Assembly: GCA_903891365.1 (NCBI GenBank)
Contig: CAITEG010000041.1
Location: forward strand, 1-12,312
Direction: 5' to 3'
Source: an uncultured bacterium
Lineage (GTDB): Bacteria; Patescibacteriota; Minisyncoccia; Phycocordibacterales; UBA9973
Length of the DNA: 12,312 bases
Of the stretch, positions 1 through 5,952 are shown in pieces. A program made the translations under genes and the position numbers. The stretch's first letter is position 1. Every line of letters starts with the position of its first letter. Under the pieces are notes generated by a model. That model saw only the letters and a list, made by a program, of their open reading frames with translations, was not told the origin of the DNA and made no database searches.

Positions 1-41
1 TAAATACTGACACAGTATACTTTTGATGGATCGTAAGACAT
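1..41 (-). CDS. 5' end of an unidentified gene (partial, runs off left edge)
   Basis: An ATG at 39-41 opens a frame reading MSYDPSKVYCVSI with no stop before the window edge, so only 13 residues are visible. It lies 86 bp downstream of the UMP kinase stop. The bases before it are A/T-rich without a Shine-Dalgarno sequence, like the other genes here. Too short to identify; it could be a chance open stretch. The intervening 42-127 holds no convincing terminator. Confidence 0.3.
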   Translation of the reverse strand, partial: MSYDPSKVYCVSI

Positions 42-127
42 TTTGATTGTTTGATGATTCAATGCTTGATTATAATTGATAGTTAACCTATTTTATGTAA
101 AGAAAAGTATTTCAATTTTTATTGTAA

Positions 128-826
128 TTACTTTATTGTTGTTCCGATGAAAGGTTTACCTTCCAAGTAATTCTCAAGACTCTTGAGGTCTTGGCCGGAC
201 ATAAAGGCTACTTGCATGCCTTCTTTTTCAGCTTTTTCTGATGCTACTGGATCAAAAGGAACATTCATACCTGGCTTCCAGACTGATGATATATATGAGC
301 GGTACTCTGCCCAAGAAATGTTTTCAAACTTTTTAGCTTCAGGATTTAACTTTGGATCAGCATCATAAACGTAATCAATATTTGAGATATTGATTATCTT
401 TTTTGTATTTAATTCTTCGGCAATCATTACTCCGACAGCATCAGTAGAGTTCCCTGGCTGCCAGCCTGCTCCGATAATAATATCATTATCAAAATTCTTG
501 ATTGTATTTGGGTCTGTCACTATCTCGCTCGCAGCTTTGTCTCCAAAAGATAATCTTATAAGCTCAGCATTAAGTCGTGTTGTATATATTCCCATCCAGT
601 CCAAATCTTCGTTCGTCACAGTCGTAGCTTTGCTCAAAGCTTCGTTGTATCGACGGCAAGTCTTCCCTCCACCGACGATTATCACAAACTTTTTACCTTT
701 CTCTACAAAGTTCAAAATTATATCCTTAAATTCTTTTATAAAATCTCCGTTTGGCATATCTGGCACAACGATAGATCCTCCTAAAGATATTACGATTGTT
801 TCTTTTGCTGTTTTTTCTTCTTGCAT
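128..826 (-). CDS. pyrH: UMP kinase, archaeal-type (amino acid kinase family)
   Basis: Predicted to phosphorylate UMP to UDP with ATP in the cytoplasm. The 232-aa protein shows the amino acid kinase fold: SLGGS near residues 14-18, the nucleotide-binding GGGK at 52-55, a TTRLNAELIR helix at 82-91, the PGNSTDA loop at 124-130, and NISNIDYVYDADP at 146-158, the equivalent of the N-x-DGVY-DP motif. The TRLNA helix and the PGxxTDA loop are closer to the archaeal UMP kinase subfamily than to the E. coli type; this is family knowledge applied by eye. It starts 1 bp after the adk stop, so the two are almost certainly co-transcribed. No Shine-Dalgarno is visible. Other amino acid kinases are possible but the UMP-type TDA loop argues against them. 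Confidence 0.88.
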   Translation of the reverse strand: MQEEKTAKETIVISLGGSIVVPDMPNGDFIKEFKDIILNFVEKGKKFVIIVGGGKTCRRYNEALSKATTVTNEDLDWMGIYTTRLNAELIRLSFGDKAASEIVTDPNTIKNFDNDIIIGAGWQPGNSTDAVGVMIAEELNTKKIINISNIDYVYDADPKLNPEAKKFENISWAEYRSYISSVWKPGMNVPFDPVASEKAEKEGMQVAFMSGQDLKSLENYLEGKPFIGTTIK

Positions 827-827
827 A

Positions 828-1430
828 TTATATAAAATAAGGCTGTAACTTATCTATTAATTCTACATTTATCTCTTCTGGTGTCTTCTCTCCATTTATC
901 TCCATATAAATAAATCCTGACTTTTCTTTCAGAACTTCTATAGCAGGGATAATATTTTCATCATAGAATTTAACTCTTTCAAAAATAGCTTCTTTAGTAT
1001 CATCTGGGCGAGCACGAGCTAGCATCCTTTCTTCAGCTACTTCTTTACTAACTTCAATATTTATTATTATCGGATTATATCGGTCATAGAATTTAATTAC
1101 TTCTATAACAGTCTCTGCTTGTAGTGGGGAGCGTGGGATACCATCTATATATAAATGCTCGTTTGATTTCAAATTATTAAGTAATTCTGAAATAAATAAA
1201 CTATTTGTAATAGAATCTGGCACCAATTTTCCACTATTCACTATCAAGCGTATAGCATCTTGAGCATAGCCTTCTCCTTTCATAAATGAACGGAAAGTAT
1301 CTCCCATGACAAAAGAACAGGTACCGATTTCTGGATTAATATCAGTAATGTATTTCTTCAATAAATCAATCTGGGTTCCCTTCCCAGATCCTGATCTTCC
1401 GATAAATATAAATGTTTGTGGTTTATTCAT
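828..1430 (-). CDS. adk: Adenylate kinase family protein with minimal LID
   Basis: Interconverts ATP + AMP and 2 ADP, or acts on a related nucleoside monophosphate. The 200-aa protein has the P-loop GRSGSGKGT at 11-19, the NMP-binding region around GDTFR at 43-47, DGIPR at 96-100 (usually DGFPR), and RARPDD at 139-144 matching the arginine-rich R-x-DD closure. Between the LID-flanking arginines there is essentially no LID domain and no zinc cysteines, so this is a short form. That makes separation from UMP/CMP kinases uncertain, but its position straight after secY is the classical place for adk. It is separated from secY by a terminator and has its own TATAAT box 6 bp before the ATG. pyrH follows after 1 bp. 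Confidence 0.85.
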   Translation of the reverse strand: MNKPQTFIFIGRSGSGKGTQIDLLKKYITDINPEIGTCSFVMGDTFRSFMKGEGYAQDAIRLIVNSGKLVPDSITNSLFISELLNNLKSNEHLYIDGIPRSPLQAETVIEVIKFYDRYNPIIINIEVSKEVAEERMLARARPDDTKEAIFERVKFYDENIIPAIEVLKEKSGFIYMEINGEKTPEEINVELIDKLQPYFI

Positions 1431-1436
1431 AATGCT

Positions 1437-1442
1437 ATTATA
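1437..1442 (-). promoter_or_regulatory. Candidate -10 box for adk-pyrH, possibly leaderless
   Basis: A perfect TATAAT on the minus strand ends exactly 6 bp before the adk ATG, so transcription would start at or next to the start codon. The -35 region (TTTATG at 17 bp) is weak. A promoter is expected here because a terminator separates secY from adk. A/T richness makes chance matches likely. Confidence 0.45.
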
Positions 1443-1464
1443 TACTATTATTAATTAAACATAA

Positions 1465-1491
1465 AAAAAGACCTAACTGATAGGTCTTTTT
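1465..1491 (-). terminator. Intrinsic terminator after secY
   Basis: Stem AAAAAGACCTA (1465-1475) pairs with TAGGTCTTTTT (1481-1491) around loop ACTGA, with T-runs on both strands. It overlaps the TAA stop of secY (1490-1492), so the A-tract of the stem begins inside the stop codon. It ends the rpsN-to-secY unit and could also act on the plus strand. Confidence 0.85.
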
Positions 1492-2764
1492 AATACTCTC
1501 TCATCGACAGTTGGGCTTCTACCTTCTTTATCAAATCAAGAACGACGGACACAACGATGAGGAGAGCTGTACCTCCGATAGCGAAAGCCGTGATACCAGT
1601 AACAGCTTTAACAATGAGAGGAAGGACGGCAATACATCCAAGGAAGACTGCTCCAATAGTTGTAATGCGAGTCAAAACTTTCTCTATGTATGCACGTGTA
1701 GCTTCACCTGGGCGAATACCTGGAACGAAGGCTCCATTCTTCTGTAGATTCTCTGCAAGCTGATTTGGATCAAAAGTAACAGCTGTATAGAAGTAAGTGA
1801 ATAGGAATACGAATATAAAGTAGAAGAGTGAGTATAGCCAAGTATTAGCTACAAACCATAGTAATCCTTTTGAGATAGAGATAAGCACATGATGACTTGT
1901 CATACCTGCAAGTGCATTACCAATAAGCTGAGGGAAAAGCAAAATAGAAAGCGCAAAGATTATAGGAATAACTCCAGCTTGGTTCACACGAAGCGGTAGA
2001 TATGTCTGTGTCCCTCCAGCTACATGGTCTCCACGAACTTGCTTTGCATAAGTAACTGGGATAGGACGCTCTGCTTCTGTCATGACAACTACGCCTGCGA
2101 CAATCAAAGCTCCAACAGCAAGGAAAAGTATGTAGACAGGTAGGTTCGCAATATTGAAAGTGAAGAGGAACTGAGCGATTTCTTTTGGAATTCTTGAAAC
2201 GATACCAGCGAAGATGATAAGTGAAACACCGTTTCCAATACCAAACTCAGAGATAAGTTCCCCTATCCACATAATAAGCATTGAACCAGCAACGATGACT
2301 GAAAGGTTTGCAAACATACCAAAGAGTGAAAGACTTCCGAGTATACCTTGCTTCTTGAGCAAGAAAATAAGTCCAAGCCCTTGAACGATAGCAAGAGGAA
2401 CAGTGATCATTCTACTTAGTTGAGAGAATTTCTTACGTCCAACTTCTCCATCTTCTTGATACATCGCCTTTAAACGAGGAGACATAATAGTGAGAAGCTG
2501 CATTATGATAGAAGAAGTAATGTAAGGACCAACTCCTAGCATCATGATAGAAAGAGTTGAAAGACCGCCTCCTGAGAACATATTTAGAACTCCTAGGAAT
2601 TGGTTGTTGTTTATGAAAATCTGAAGTTTTGTAGAATCGATACCTGGTATTGGAATTGCAGAGAGAAACCTAAATACAATAAGTGCTCCCAAAACAAACA
2701 ATATACGAGACCTTAGAGTCTTGTCTGTAAAAATCATTTTGATTTTGTTGAATATTGTTTCCAT
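1490..2764 (-). CDS. secY: Protein translocase subunit SecY
   Basis: Central channel of the SecYEG translocon in the cytoplasmic membrane; moves unfolded proteins across or into the membrane with SecA or ribosomes. The 424-aa protein begins with a short cytoplasmic helix, then IPIPGID after the first membrane segment, a glycine-rich plug region (MFSGGGLSTLSIMMLGVGPYI), the conserved loop with IPVTYAKQVRG, then LPLRVNQAGVIPIIFA, and PGIRPG before the late segments. About ten hydrophobic segments are visible, matching the family, and the length is typical. It ends the spc-like unit after rplO, separated by a 54-bp spacer made of heptad repeats. The start has no Shine-Dalgarno; upstream is CTAATTATT. 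Confidence 0.97.
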   Translation of the reverse strand: METIFNKIKMIFTDKTLRSRILFVLGALIVFRFLSAIPIPGIDSTKLQIFINNNQFLGVLNMFSGGGLSTLSIMMLGVGPYITSSIIMQLLTIMSPRLKAMYQEDGEVGRKKFSQLSRMITVPLAIVQGLGLIFLLKKQGILGSLSLFGMFANLSVIVAGSMLIMWIGELISEFGIGNGVSLIIFAGIVSRIPKEIAQFLFTFNIANLPVYILFLAVGALIVAGVVVMTEAERPIPVTYAKQVRGDHVAGGTQTYLPLRVNQAGVIPIIFALSILLFPQLIGNALAGMTSHHVLISISKGLLWFVANTWLYSLFYFIFVFLFTYFYTAVTFDPNQLAENLQKNGAFVPGIRPGEATRAYIEKVLTRITTIGAVFLGCIAVLPLIVKAVTGITAFAIGGTALLIVVSVVLDLIKKVEAQLSMREY

Positions 2765-2776
2765 AATAATTAGGTT

Positions 2777-2821
2777 CTAGTTTCTAGTATTTTCTAACTC
2801 CTAAAAACTAACTGCTAGCTA
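2777..2821 (-). repeat. Degenerate TAGNNNN heptad array in the rplO-secY spacer
   Basis: On the minus strand the spacer is almost wholly made of TAG trinucleotides with four variable bases between them. The plus-strand complement CTA occurs at 2777, 2784, 2794, 2801, 2808 and 2815: every step is 7 nt except one of 10. The rplO stop codon TAG sits at 2819-2821 directly before the array. Because 7 is not a multiple of 3, successive TAGs fall in different frames, so the array stops translation in all frames. Function unknown. Confidence 0.8.
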
Positions 2822-3253
2822 CTTACTTACAACACTTCCACCAGCTTTCTCTACTTTTTCTTTTGCAGCTTTAGATATTATACAATTCTCGATTGAAACT
2901 TTAACTGTGATCTCTCCTGTTCCTAGAATCTTTACGACGGGAAGCTTGCCGCCTACATTACGGATTAAATTCTTTTCAAATAGTGACTTTGGATTTACAA
3001 CTTCACCTGCCTTAAAAATATTTAGAGCTCCGACGTTGACTGGAGTAGCTTTGATAGAAGCAGAGTGAAAACGGTAACCACGAAGCTTTGGAATCTTCTT
3101 GATGATATCACGCATTTCTGGGCGACGCTTGTTACCTGCACGAGCTGTCTGACCCTTGCCTCCACGACCAGAAGTCTTACCGCGAGTTCCCCCACGACCG
3201 ACTAGTCTTGCTTTCTTATTTGGATGTTCTCTTTTTAATGTGTGTAATTCCAT
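2819..3253 (-). CDS. rplO: 50S ribosomal protein L15
   Basis: Large-subunit protein that helps assemble the 50S core on 23S rRNA. The 144-aa product has the basic N-terminal extension HPNKKARLVGRGGTRGKTSGRGGKGQ pattern (broken here into its GRGG..GKTSGRGGKGQ elements), then RPEMRDIIKKIPKLRGY, typical of L15, and a C-terminal globular part with IVSKAAKEKVEKAGG-like sequence (here IISKAAKEKVEKAGG). Length is normal. It begins 9 bp after the rpsE stop, leaving no room for rpmD (L30), which usually lies between them. It ends with TAG, the first member of the heptad array that follows. Confidence 0.96.
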   Translation of the reverse strand: MELHTLKREHPNKKARLVGRGGTRGKTSGRGGKGQTARAGNKRRPEMRDIIKKIPKLRGYRFHSASIKATPVNVGALNIFKAGEVVNPKSLFEKNLIRNVGGKLPVVKILGTGEITVKVSIENCIISKAAKEKVEKAGGSVVSK

Positions 3254-3262
3254 ATAATTTTA

Positions 3263-3913
3263 TTATTTAACTTCTTGTGATACTTCCTTACTCTCTATCT
3301 TTGCTTCGGCTTCTGACTCAGCAATAAATGGAGCTACTTTTGAAAGTGAAGCTACTGCTTTTAATTGATACAAAGTATTGTAAGCGACTCTAGCATTGTT
3401 AAGTTTGTTTTTACTACCTGAGTGAAGCTTGGCTGTGACGTTCTTGAGTCCTCCTAATATAAGGATATCACGAACTGTACTTCCAGCTACAAGTCCTTTT
3501 CCACGGTTTGGCATCATTGTAAGTTTTGAACTTGAGAATTTTGCAGACACCTGGTGAGGAATAGACATTTCTTTTGTAGTCTTTATCTTGAACATGTTCT
3601 TCTTTGCTTGACGAAGAGCTTTAGCTATAGCAAGTGAAGTATCTCCACCTTTTCCTGTACCAAGTCCGATAGAACCTTTCTTGTCGCCAATAGCGAGCGC
3701 CACTGCGAAAGTCATACGACGTCCTCCAGCTACGACACGAGTAACACGACGGATAGAAACCATCTTCTGATCAAATTCTGGTTTTGGCTTTTCGAAGAAT
3801 GTTCTTGGCTTTCTCTCTCCTCCTTCGCGTCTAGGTCCTCTGTTTGAACCGTATCCTCCTCTGTTATCTACAGGAGCACTTGTTGTATTCTGTTTTGGTT
3901 TTGTTGTATCCAT
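3263..3913 (-). CDS. rpsE: 30S ribosomal protein S5 with extended termini
   Basis: Small-subunit protein involved in decoding fidelity and mRNA entry. Of 216 aa, the S5 core runs from about residue 48 to 195: IRRVTRVVAGGRRM, then GDKKGSIGLGTGKGGD, SIPHQV, and the C-terminal GKGLVAGSTVRDILILGG with KNVTAKLHSGSKN. Typical S5 is about 165 aa; the excess is a low-complexity N-terminal stretch of about 45 residues rich in Gly, Arg, Lys and Pro and a C-terminal acidic/lysine tail. It sits between rplR (5 bp) and rplO (9 bp). The ATG is preceded by CTAAAATAT, with no Shine-Dalgarno. Confidence 0.96.
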   Translation of the reverse strand: MDTTKPKQNTTSAPVDNRGGYGSNRGPRREGGERKPRTFFEKPKPEFDQKMVSIRRVTRVVAGGRRMTFAVALAIGDKKGSIGLGTGKGGDTSLAIAKALRQAKKNMFKIKTTKEMSIPHQVSAKFSSSKLTMMPNRGKGLVAGSTVRDILILGGLKNVTAKLHSGSKNKLNNARVAYNTLYQLKAVASLSKVAPFIAESEAEAKIESKEVSQEVK

Positions 3914-3918
3914 ATATT

Positions 3919-4260
3919 TTAGAATTTTAGACCACCTTTACGAGCACTATCTGCTAGTGCCTTAATGCGACCTGTGTATTTAAATCCATTACGATCAAAG
4001 ACGCAAGCTTTTATACCTTTTGCAATTGCAGCCTTTGCCACACTTGTTCCTACTACGATAGCGCGCTCTGTTTTAGTACCTGTCTTTACTTCCATATCTG
4101 AAGAAGAAGCAACTGTGACACCTTTTGTATCATCAATCATTTGAGCATAGATATAGTTGTTTGAACGGAAAACAGAAAGACGTGGAGTCTCGGATGTACC
4201 AAAAATCTTTGTACGAATCTTTTTCTTTAATCTTATTTTTTTCTCTAGTTTCTTGTTCAT
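3919..4260 (-). CDS. rplR: 50S ribosomal protein L18
   Basis: Binds 5S rRNA together with L5 and anchors it in the central protuberance. The 113-aa protein has the basic start KKIRLKKKIRTKI, then TPRLSVFRSNNYIYAQMIDD, a hallmark of L18, and ends with CVFDRNGFKYTGRIKALADSARKGGLKF, the usual FDR-G-Y-GR-xALAdaARegGL block. Length fits the bacterial family. It starts 5 bp after rplF, with rpsE 5 bp downstream. Confidence 0.96.
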   Translation of the reverse strand: MNKKLEKKIRLKKKIRTKIFGTSETPRLSVFRSNNYIYAQMIDDTKGVTVASSSDMEVKTGTKTERAIVVGTSVAKAAIAKGIKACVFDRNGFKYTGRIKALADSARKGGLKF

Positions 4261-4265
4261 ATATT

Positions 4266-4802
4266 TTATGCAGCTTTCTTACCTTGCTTACGACGAATAA
4301 CTTCATCATTATAATGGAAACCTTTACCTTTATAAGGTTCTGGCTTTTTCATAGAACGGACAGATGCTGTGAATGAGCCTACGAGTTCTTTATCGATACC
4401 ACTGATTGTGATATTGTTCTTTTCTGCTGTAACTGTAAGTCCTTCTGGGATTTTTATTTTAACTGGGTGAGAGAAACCAAGTGCTAGGTTTAGATCCTTA
4501 CCTGCAACTTCAGACTTGAATCCAACTCCTTCTAGAACTAATTTCTTTGAGTAACCTTCATTCACACCTAAAACCATGTTCTTGACGTGTGAAGCATATG
4601 TACCCCAGAGTGCGTTTACTGTTCTGTCTCCTTCTTTATTTGGAGTGAAAGTGATCTCACTACCTGTTATGTGTATTGTGACCAAGCCTGGGAAATTACG
4701 AACTAAAGTTCCCTTAGGACCTTTAACTGTGAGGGTAGTACCAGCGAGTGTTGCTTCTGTACCTGCGGGGATTATAACTGTTTGTTTTCCTATACGTGAC
4801 AT
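4266..4802 (-). CDS. rplF: 50S ribosomal protein L6
   Basis: Large-subunit protein near the factor-binding site, binding 23S rRNA. The 178-aa protein starts MSRIGKQTVIIPAG and carries LTVKGPKGTL, ALWGTYASHVKNMVLGVNEGY, then LEGVGFKSEVAGKDLNLALGFSHPV and the C-terminal signature KPEPYKGKGFHYNDEVIRRKQGKKAA in pieces, all standard L6 blocks. Length is typical. Neighbours rpsH (12 bp upstream) and rplR (5 bp downstream) match the spc order. Confidence 0.97.
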   Translation of the reverse strand: MSRIGKQTVIIPAGTEATLAGTTLTVKGPKGTLVRNFPGLVTIHITGSEITFTPNKEGDRTVNALWGTYASHVKNMVLGVNEGYSKKLVLEGVGFKSEVAGKDLNLALGFSHPVKIKIPEGLTVTAEKNNITISGIDKELVGSFTASVRSMKKPEPYKGKGFHYNDEVIRRKQGKKAA

Positions 4803-4814
4803 ATAATTATATTA

Positions 4815-5201
4815 TTACCAAATTCTAAATAGTACTTCTCCTCCGACCATTGCTTTACGTGCTTCTCTGTCTGTCAAAATTCCTTTTGGTGTTGAAAAAA
4901 CTGTAAGTCCACCACCATTTCTGACTGACTTTATCTCTTTAACTCCTTTGTATACTCTGTTTGAAGATTTTGAAATTCTCTCAGCTCCTGTAACTTTCGG
5001 TGCACCTTCTACATACAAAATACCGATTTCAAGAATAGGCATACCCTTCTTCACTTTCTTTGAAACAGAAGATATATAACCCTCTTTGAGTAAACAGTCA
5101 GCTATTGATTGCTTTATCTTTGAATAGGAAACAACGACAGTCTCGTGCTCTGCACGGCCTGCGTTCTTTACCATATTTATCATGTTTGCTATTTGATCCA
5201 T
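4815..5201 (-). CDS. rpsH: 30S ribosomal protein S8
   Basis: Primary 16S rRNA-binding protein; in E. coli it also represses the spc operon, but no such site is shown here. I place the start at the ATG at 5199-5201, giving 128 aa beginning MDQIANMINMVKNAGRAEHE, which matches the usual S8 opening (D-P-I-A-D-M-L-T-R-I-R-N-A). An ATG upstream at 5237 would add 12 hydrophobic residues not seen in the family and would begin 3 bp after the rpsN stop. Key blocks: LKEGYI near residue 40 and the C-terminal TVFSTPKGILTDREARK-GGEVLFRIW. The region before the chosen ATG is A/T-rich like other starts here. Confidence 0.94.
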   Translation of the reverse strand: MDQIANMINMVKNAGRAEHETVVVSYSKIKQSIADCLLKEGYISSVSKKVKKGMPILEIGILYVEGAPKVTGAERISKSSNRVYKGVKEIKSVRNGGGLTVFSTPKGILTDREARKAMVGGEVLFRIW

Positions 5202-5240
5202 TGTTTTAATGTTTATTATTAAACTTACTATCGGCACCTC

Positions 5241-5426
5241 TTACCAACTTGATTTACGAACCCCTGGAAGCATACCTTCATTTGCGAGCTCACGGAAGCA
5301 GATACGACAAAGACCGAAGTCTCTCATATAAGCGTGACCACGTGAACAACGAAAACAACGATTTGTTTCTCGTGTACTAAATTTTGACTTTTTTAAATGT
5401 CTTGCTGTTACTGATGTTTTTGCCAT
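5241..5426 (-). CDS. rpsN: 30S ribosomal protein S14, short zinc-binding form
   Basis: Small-subunit head protein. At 61 aa it is the short zinc (C+) type: CFRC at 24-27 and CRIC at 40-43 supply four cysteines for zinc, with RGHAYMRDFGLCRICFRELA, and the ending GMLPGVRKSSW is characteristic. It is the first gene of the second ribosomal unit, preceded by a long structured leader and a strong promoter rather than by rplE as in most bacteria. rpsH follows after 39 bp to the chosen start. Confidence 0.96.
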   Translation of the reverse strand: MAKTSVTARHLKKSKFSTRETNRCFRCSRGHAYMRDFGLCRICFRELANEGMLPGVRKSSW

Positions 5427-5432
5427 ATTAAT

Positions 5433-5467
5433 TAGTTTATAGTGGTTAGTGACTAGTGGCTAGTCGC
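5433..5467 (+). repeat. TAGNNNN heptad array, plus orientation
   Basis: TAG occurs at 5433, 5440, 5447, 5454 and 5461, exactly every 7 nt, with four variable bases between; the next heptad begins TGG. It lies 6 bp upstream of the rpsN start codon and is oriented against transcription. Confidence 0.8.
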
Positions 5468-5493
5468 TGGCTTTATAAATAGGTTTTAAAATA

Positions 5494-5525
5494 CTAAATT
5501 ACTAGTCACTATAAACTAGCACCTA
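5494..5525 (-). repeat. TAGNNNN heptad array, minus orientation (inverted partner)
   Basis: Plus-strand CTA at 5494, 5502, 5509, 5516 and 5523 (steps 8, 7, 7, 7) gives TAG heptads on the minus strand. The arrays at 5433-5467 and here are imperfect inverted copies: TAGTTTATAGTG (5433-5444) pairs with CACTATAAACTA (5507-5518). In the rpsN leader RNA they could form a long hairpin adjacent to the start codon. Confidence 0.75.
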
Positions 5526-5613
5526 ATGTGAGGTGATATCTCGTTTATTTTCTTAAATACTCTTATACCAAAGGTACTTAAGGAGACAAACGGATCTAAA
5601 CTCACGTAGACCC

Positions 5614-5642
5614 ATACTAGCAGATGGTTCAAAATATGTCAA
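5614..5642 (-). promoter_or_regulatory. Strong promoter for rpsN-rpsH-rplF-rplR-rpsE-rplO-secY
   Basis: TTGACA (5637-5642), 17-bp spacer, then TAGTAT (5614-5619) preceded by TGC, an extended -10. The same TGC-TAGTAT-G box drives rpsS at 10472-10477. The -35 box begins 4 bp after the terminator stem of the upstream RNA unit. Predicted start near 5607. Confidence 0.75.
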
Positions 5643-5646
5643 ATTA

Positions 5647-5676
5647 AGAGCCTGCATCCAAAAGAATGCAGGCTCT
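5647..5676 (-). terminator. Intrinsic terminator of the small RNA unit
   Basis: Perfect 11-bp stem AGAGCCTGCAT (5647-5657) with ATGCAGGCTCT (5666-5676), 8-nt loop, followed on the minus strand by TTAATTT. The T-run is interrupted, but the stem is strong and directly precedes a new promoter. Confidence 0.75.
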
Positions 5677-5814
5677 GTGTTTATAACTGCCTAAAGTTGT
5701 GTGCTCATACCCCTTTTACAACTCGTGCAAGTGTTTCTAGTCTGACTAAGATGCATGCATACATAAAAATGTAGAAACTCTCAGGACAGCATCTGCACAC
5801 CACTGACGTCATTC
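5647..5814 (-). ncRNA. Small non-coding RNA unit, candidate 6S-like RNA
   Basis: A stretch without a credible ORF is bounded by a good promoter (5821-5849) and a terminator, giving a transcript of about 165 nt. Its minus-strand fold resembles 6S RNA. A closing stem forms from AUGAC (5808-5812) with GUUAU (5683-5687) and GUGGUGUGC (5795-5803) with GCACACAAC (5696-5704, one mismatch). A large bubble follows: AGAUGCUGUCCUGAG (5780-5794) on the 5' side and 5705-5732 on the 3' side. A terminal stem forms from GUUUCUA (5772-5778) with UAGAAAC (5733-5739). GUCCUGAG in the 5' bubble resembles the GUCCCCUGAG of E. coli 6S, where RNA polymerase binds. If correct, it would sequester RNA polymerase. The unit is well supported; the 6S identity is inference. 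Some other structured sRNA is the main alternative. Confidence 0.5.
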
Positions 5815-5820
5815 ATACTG

Positions 5821-5849
5821 ATAGTACAGGTTACTAATAATTAAGTCAA
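5821..5849 (-). promoter_or_regulatory. Promoter of the small RNA unit
   Basis: TTGACT (5844-5849), 17-bp spacer, TACTAT (5821-5826). Predicted start near 5813-5814. No ORF follows before the terminator at 5647-5676. Confidence 0.65.
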
Positions 5850-5866
5850 TTAATATAAGGCTTTTT

Positions 5867-5893
5867 CCAGATAGCGGCTAAGCCGCTATCTGG
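5867..5893. repeat. Perfect 13-bp-arm palindrome upstream of the small RNA promoter
   Basis: CCAGATAGCGGCT (5867-5879) and AGCCGCTATCTGG (5881-5893) are exact reverse complements around one base. It lies 17 bp beyond the -35 box of the small RNA promoter and just after the terminator of the 77-aa gene. It could be an operator, an added terminator stem, or part of an alternative hairpin: flanking GGCTTTTT (5859-5866) can pair with AAAAAAGCC (5898-5906), which is also one arm of the next terminator. Confidence 0.7.
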
Positions 5894-5897
5894 AATT

Positions 5898-5931
5898 AAA
5901 AAAGCCGGGGGTATACACCACCGGCTTTTTT
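5898..5931 (-). terminator. Intrinsic terminator after the 77-aa gene
   Basis: AAAAAAGCCGG (5898-5908) pairs with CCGGCTTTTTT (5921-5931) around a 12-nt loop. On the minus strand the hairpin is followed by a T-run, 21 bp after the stop codon of the 77-aa gene. Confidence 0.88.
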
Positions 5932-5952
5932 CATAATTCAGGTTTACCTGTT

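Larger units (their letters stand above)
5427..5607 (-). promoter_or_regulatory. Structured 5' leader of the rpsN-secY unit
   Basis: About 180 nt lies between the predicted start site (near 5607) and the rpsN ATG and contains no gene. On the minus strand nested pairings are visible: GUGAG (5601-5605) with CUCAC (5528-5532), GAU (5594-5596) with AUC (5535-5537), CGUUU (5588-5592) with AAACG (5542-5546), enclosing a hairpin of CUU-AA-GUACC (5573-5582) with GGUAUAAG (5562-5569) and a UUU loop. A second, larger inverted repeat made of heptad arrays sits next to the start codon. The design suggests a ribosomal-protein leader with autogenous control, but I do not recognise a known class. Confidence 0.5.

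Noticed and set aside
390..848. 152-codon plus-strand ORF antisense to pyrH
   Set aside because: Covers the UMP kinase gene on the opposite strand; no family resemblance, and the pyrH frame has clear motifs.
5733..5785. Plus-strand resemblance to the 3' part of tmRNA (GACTAAG, GCATG, ATGTAG)
   Set aside because: No CCA-type acceptor end, no T-arm and no tag frame; promoter and terminator place the transcript on the minus strand.
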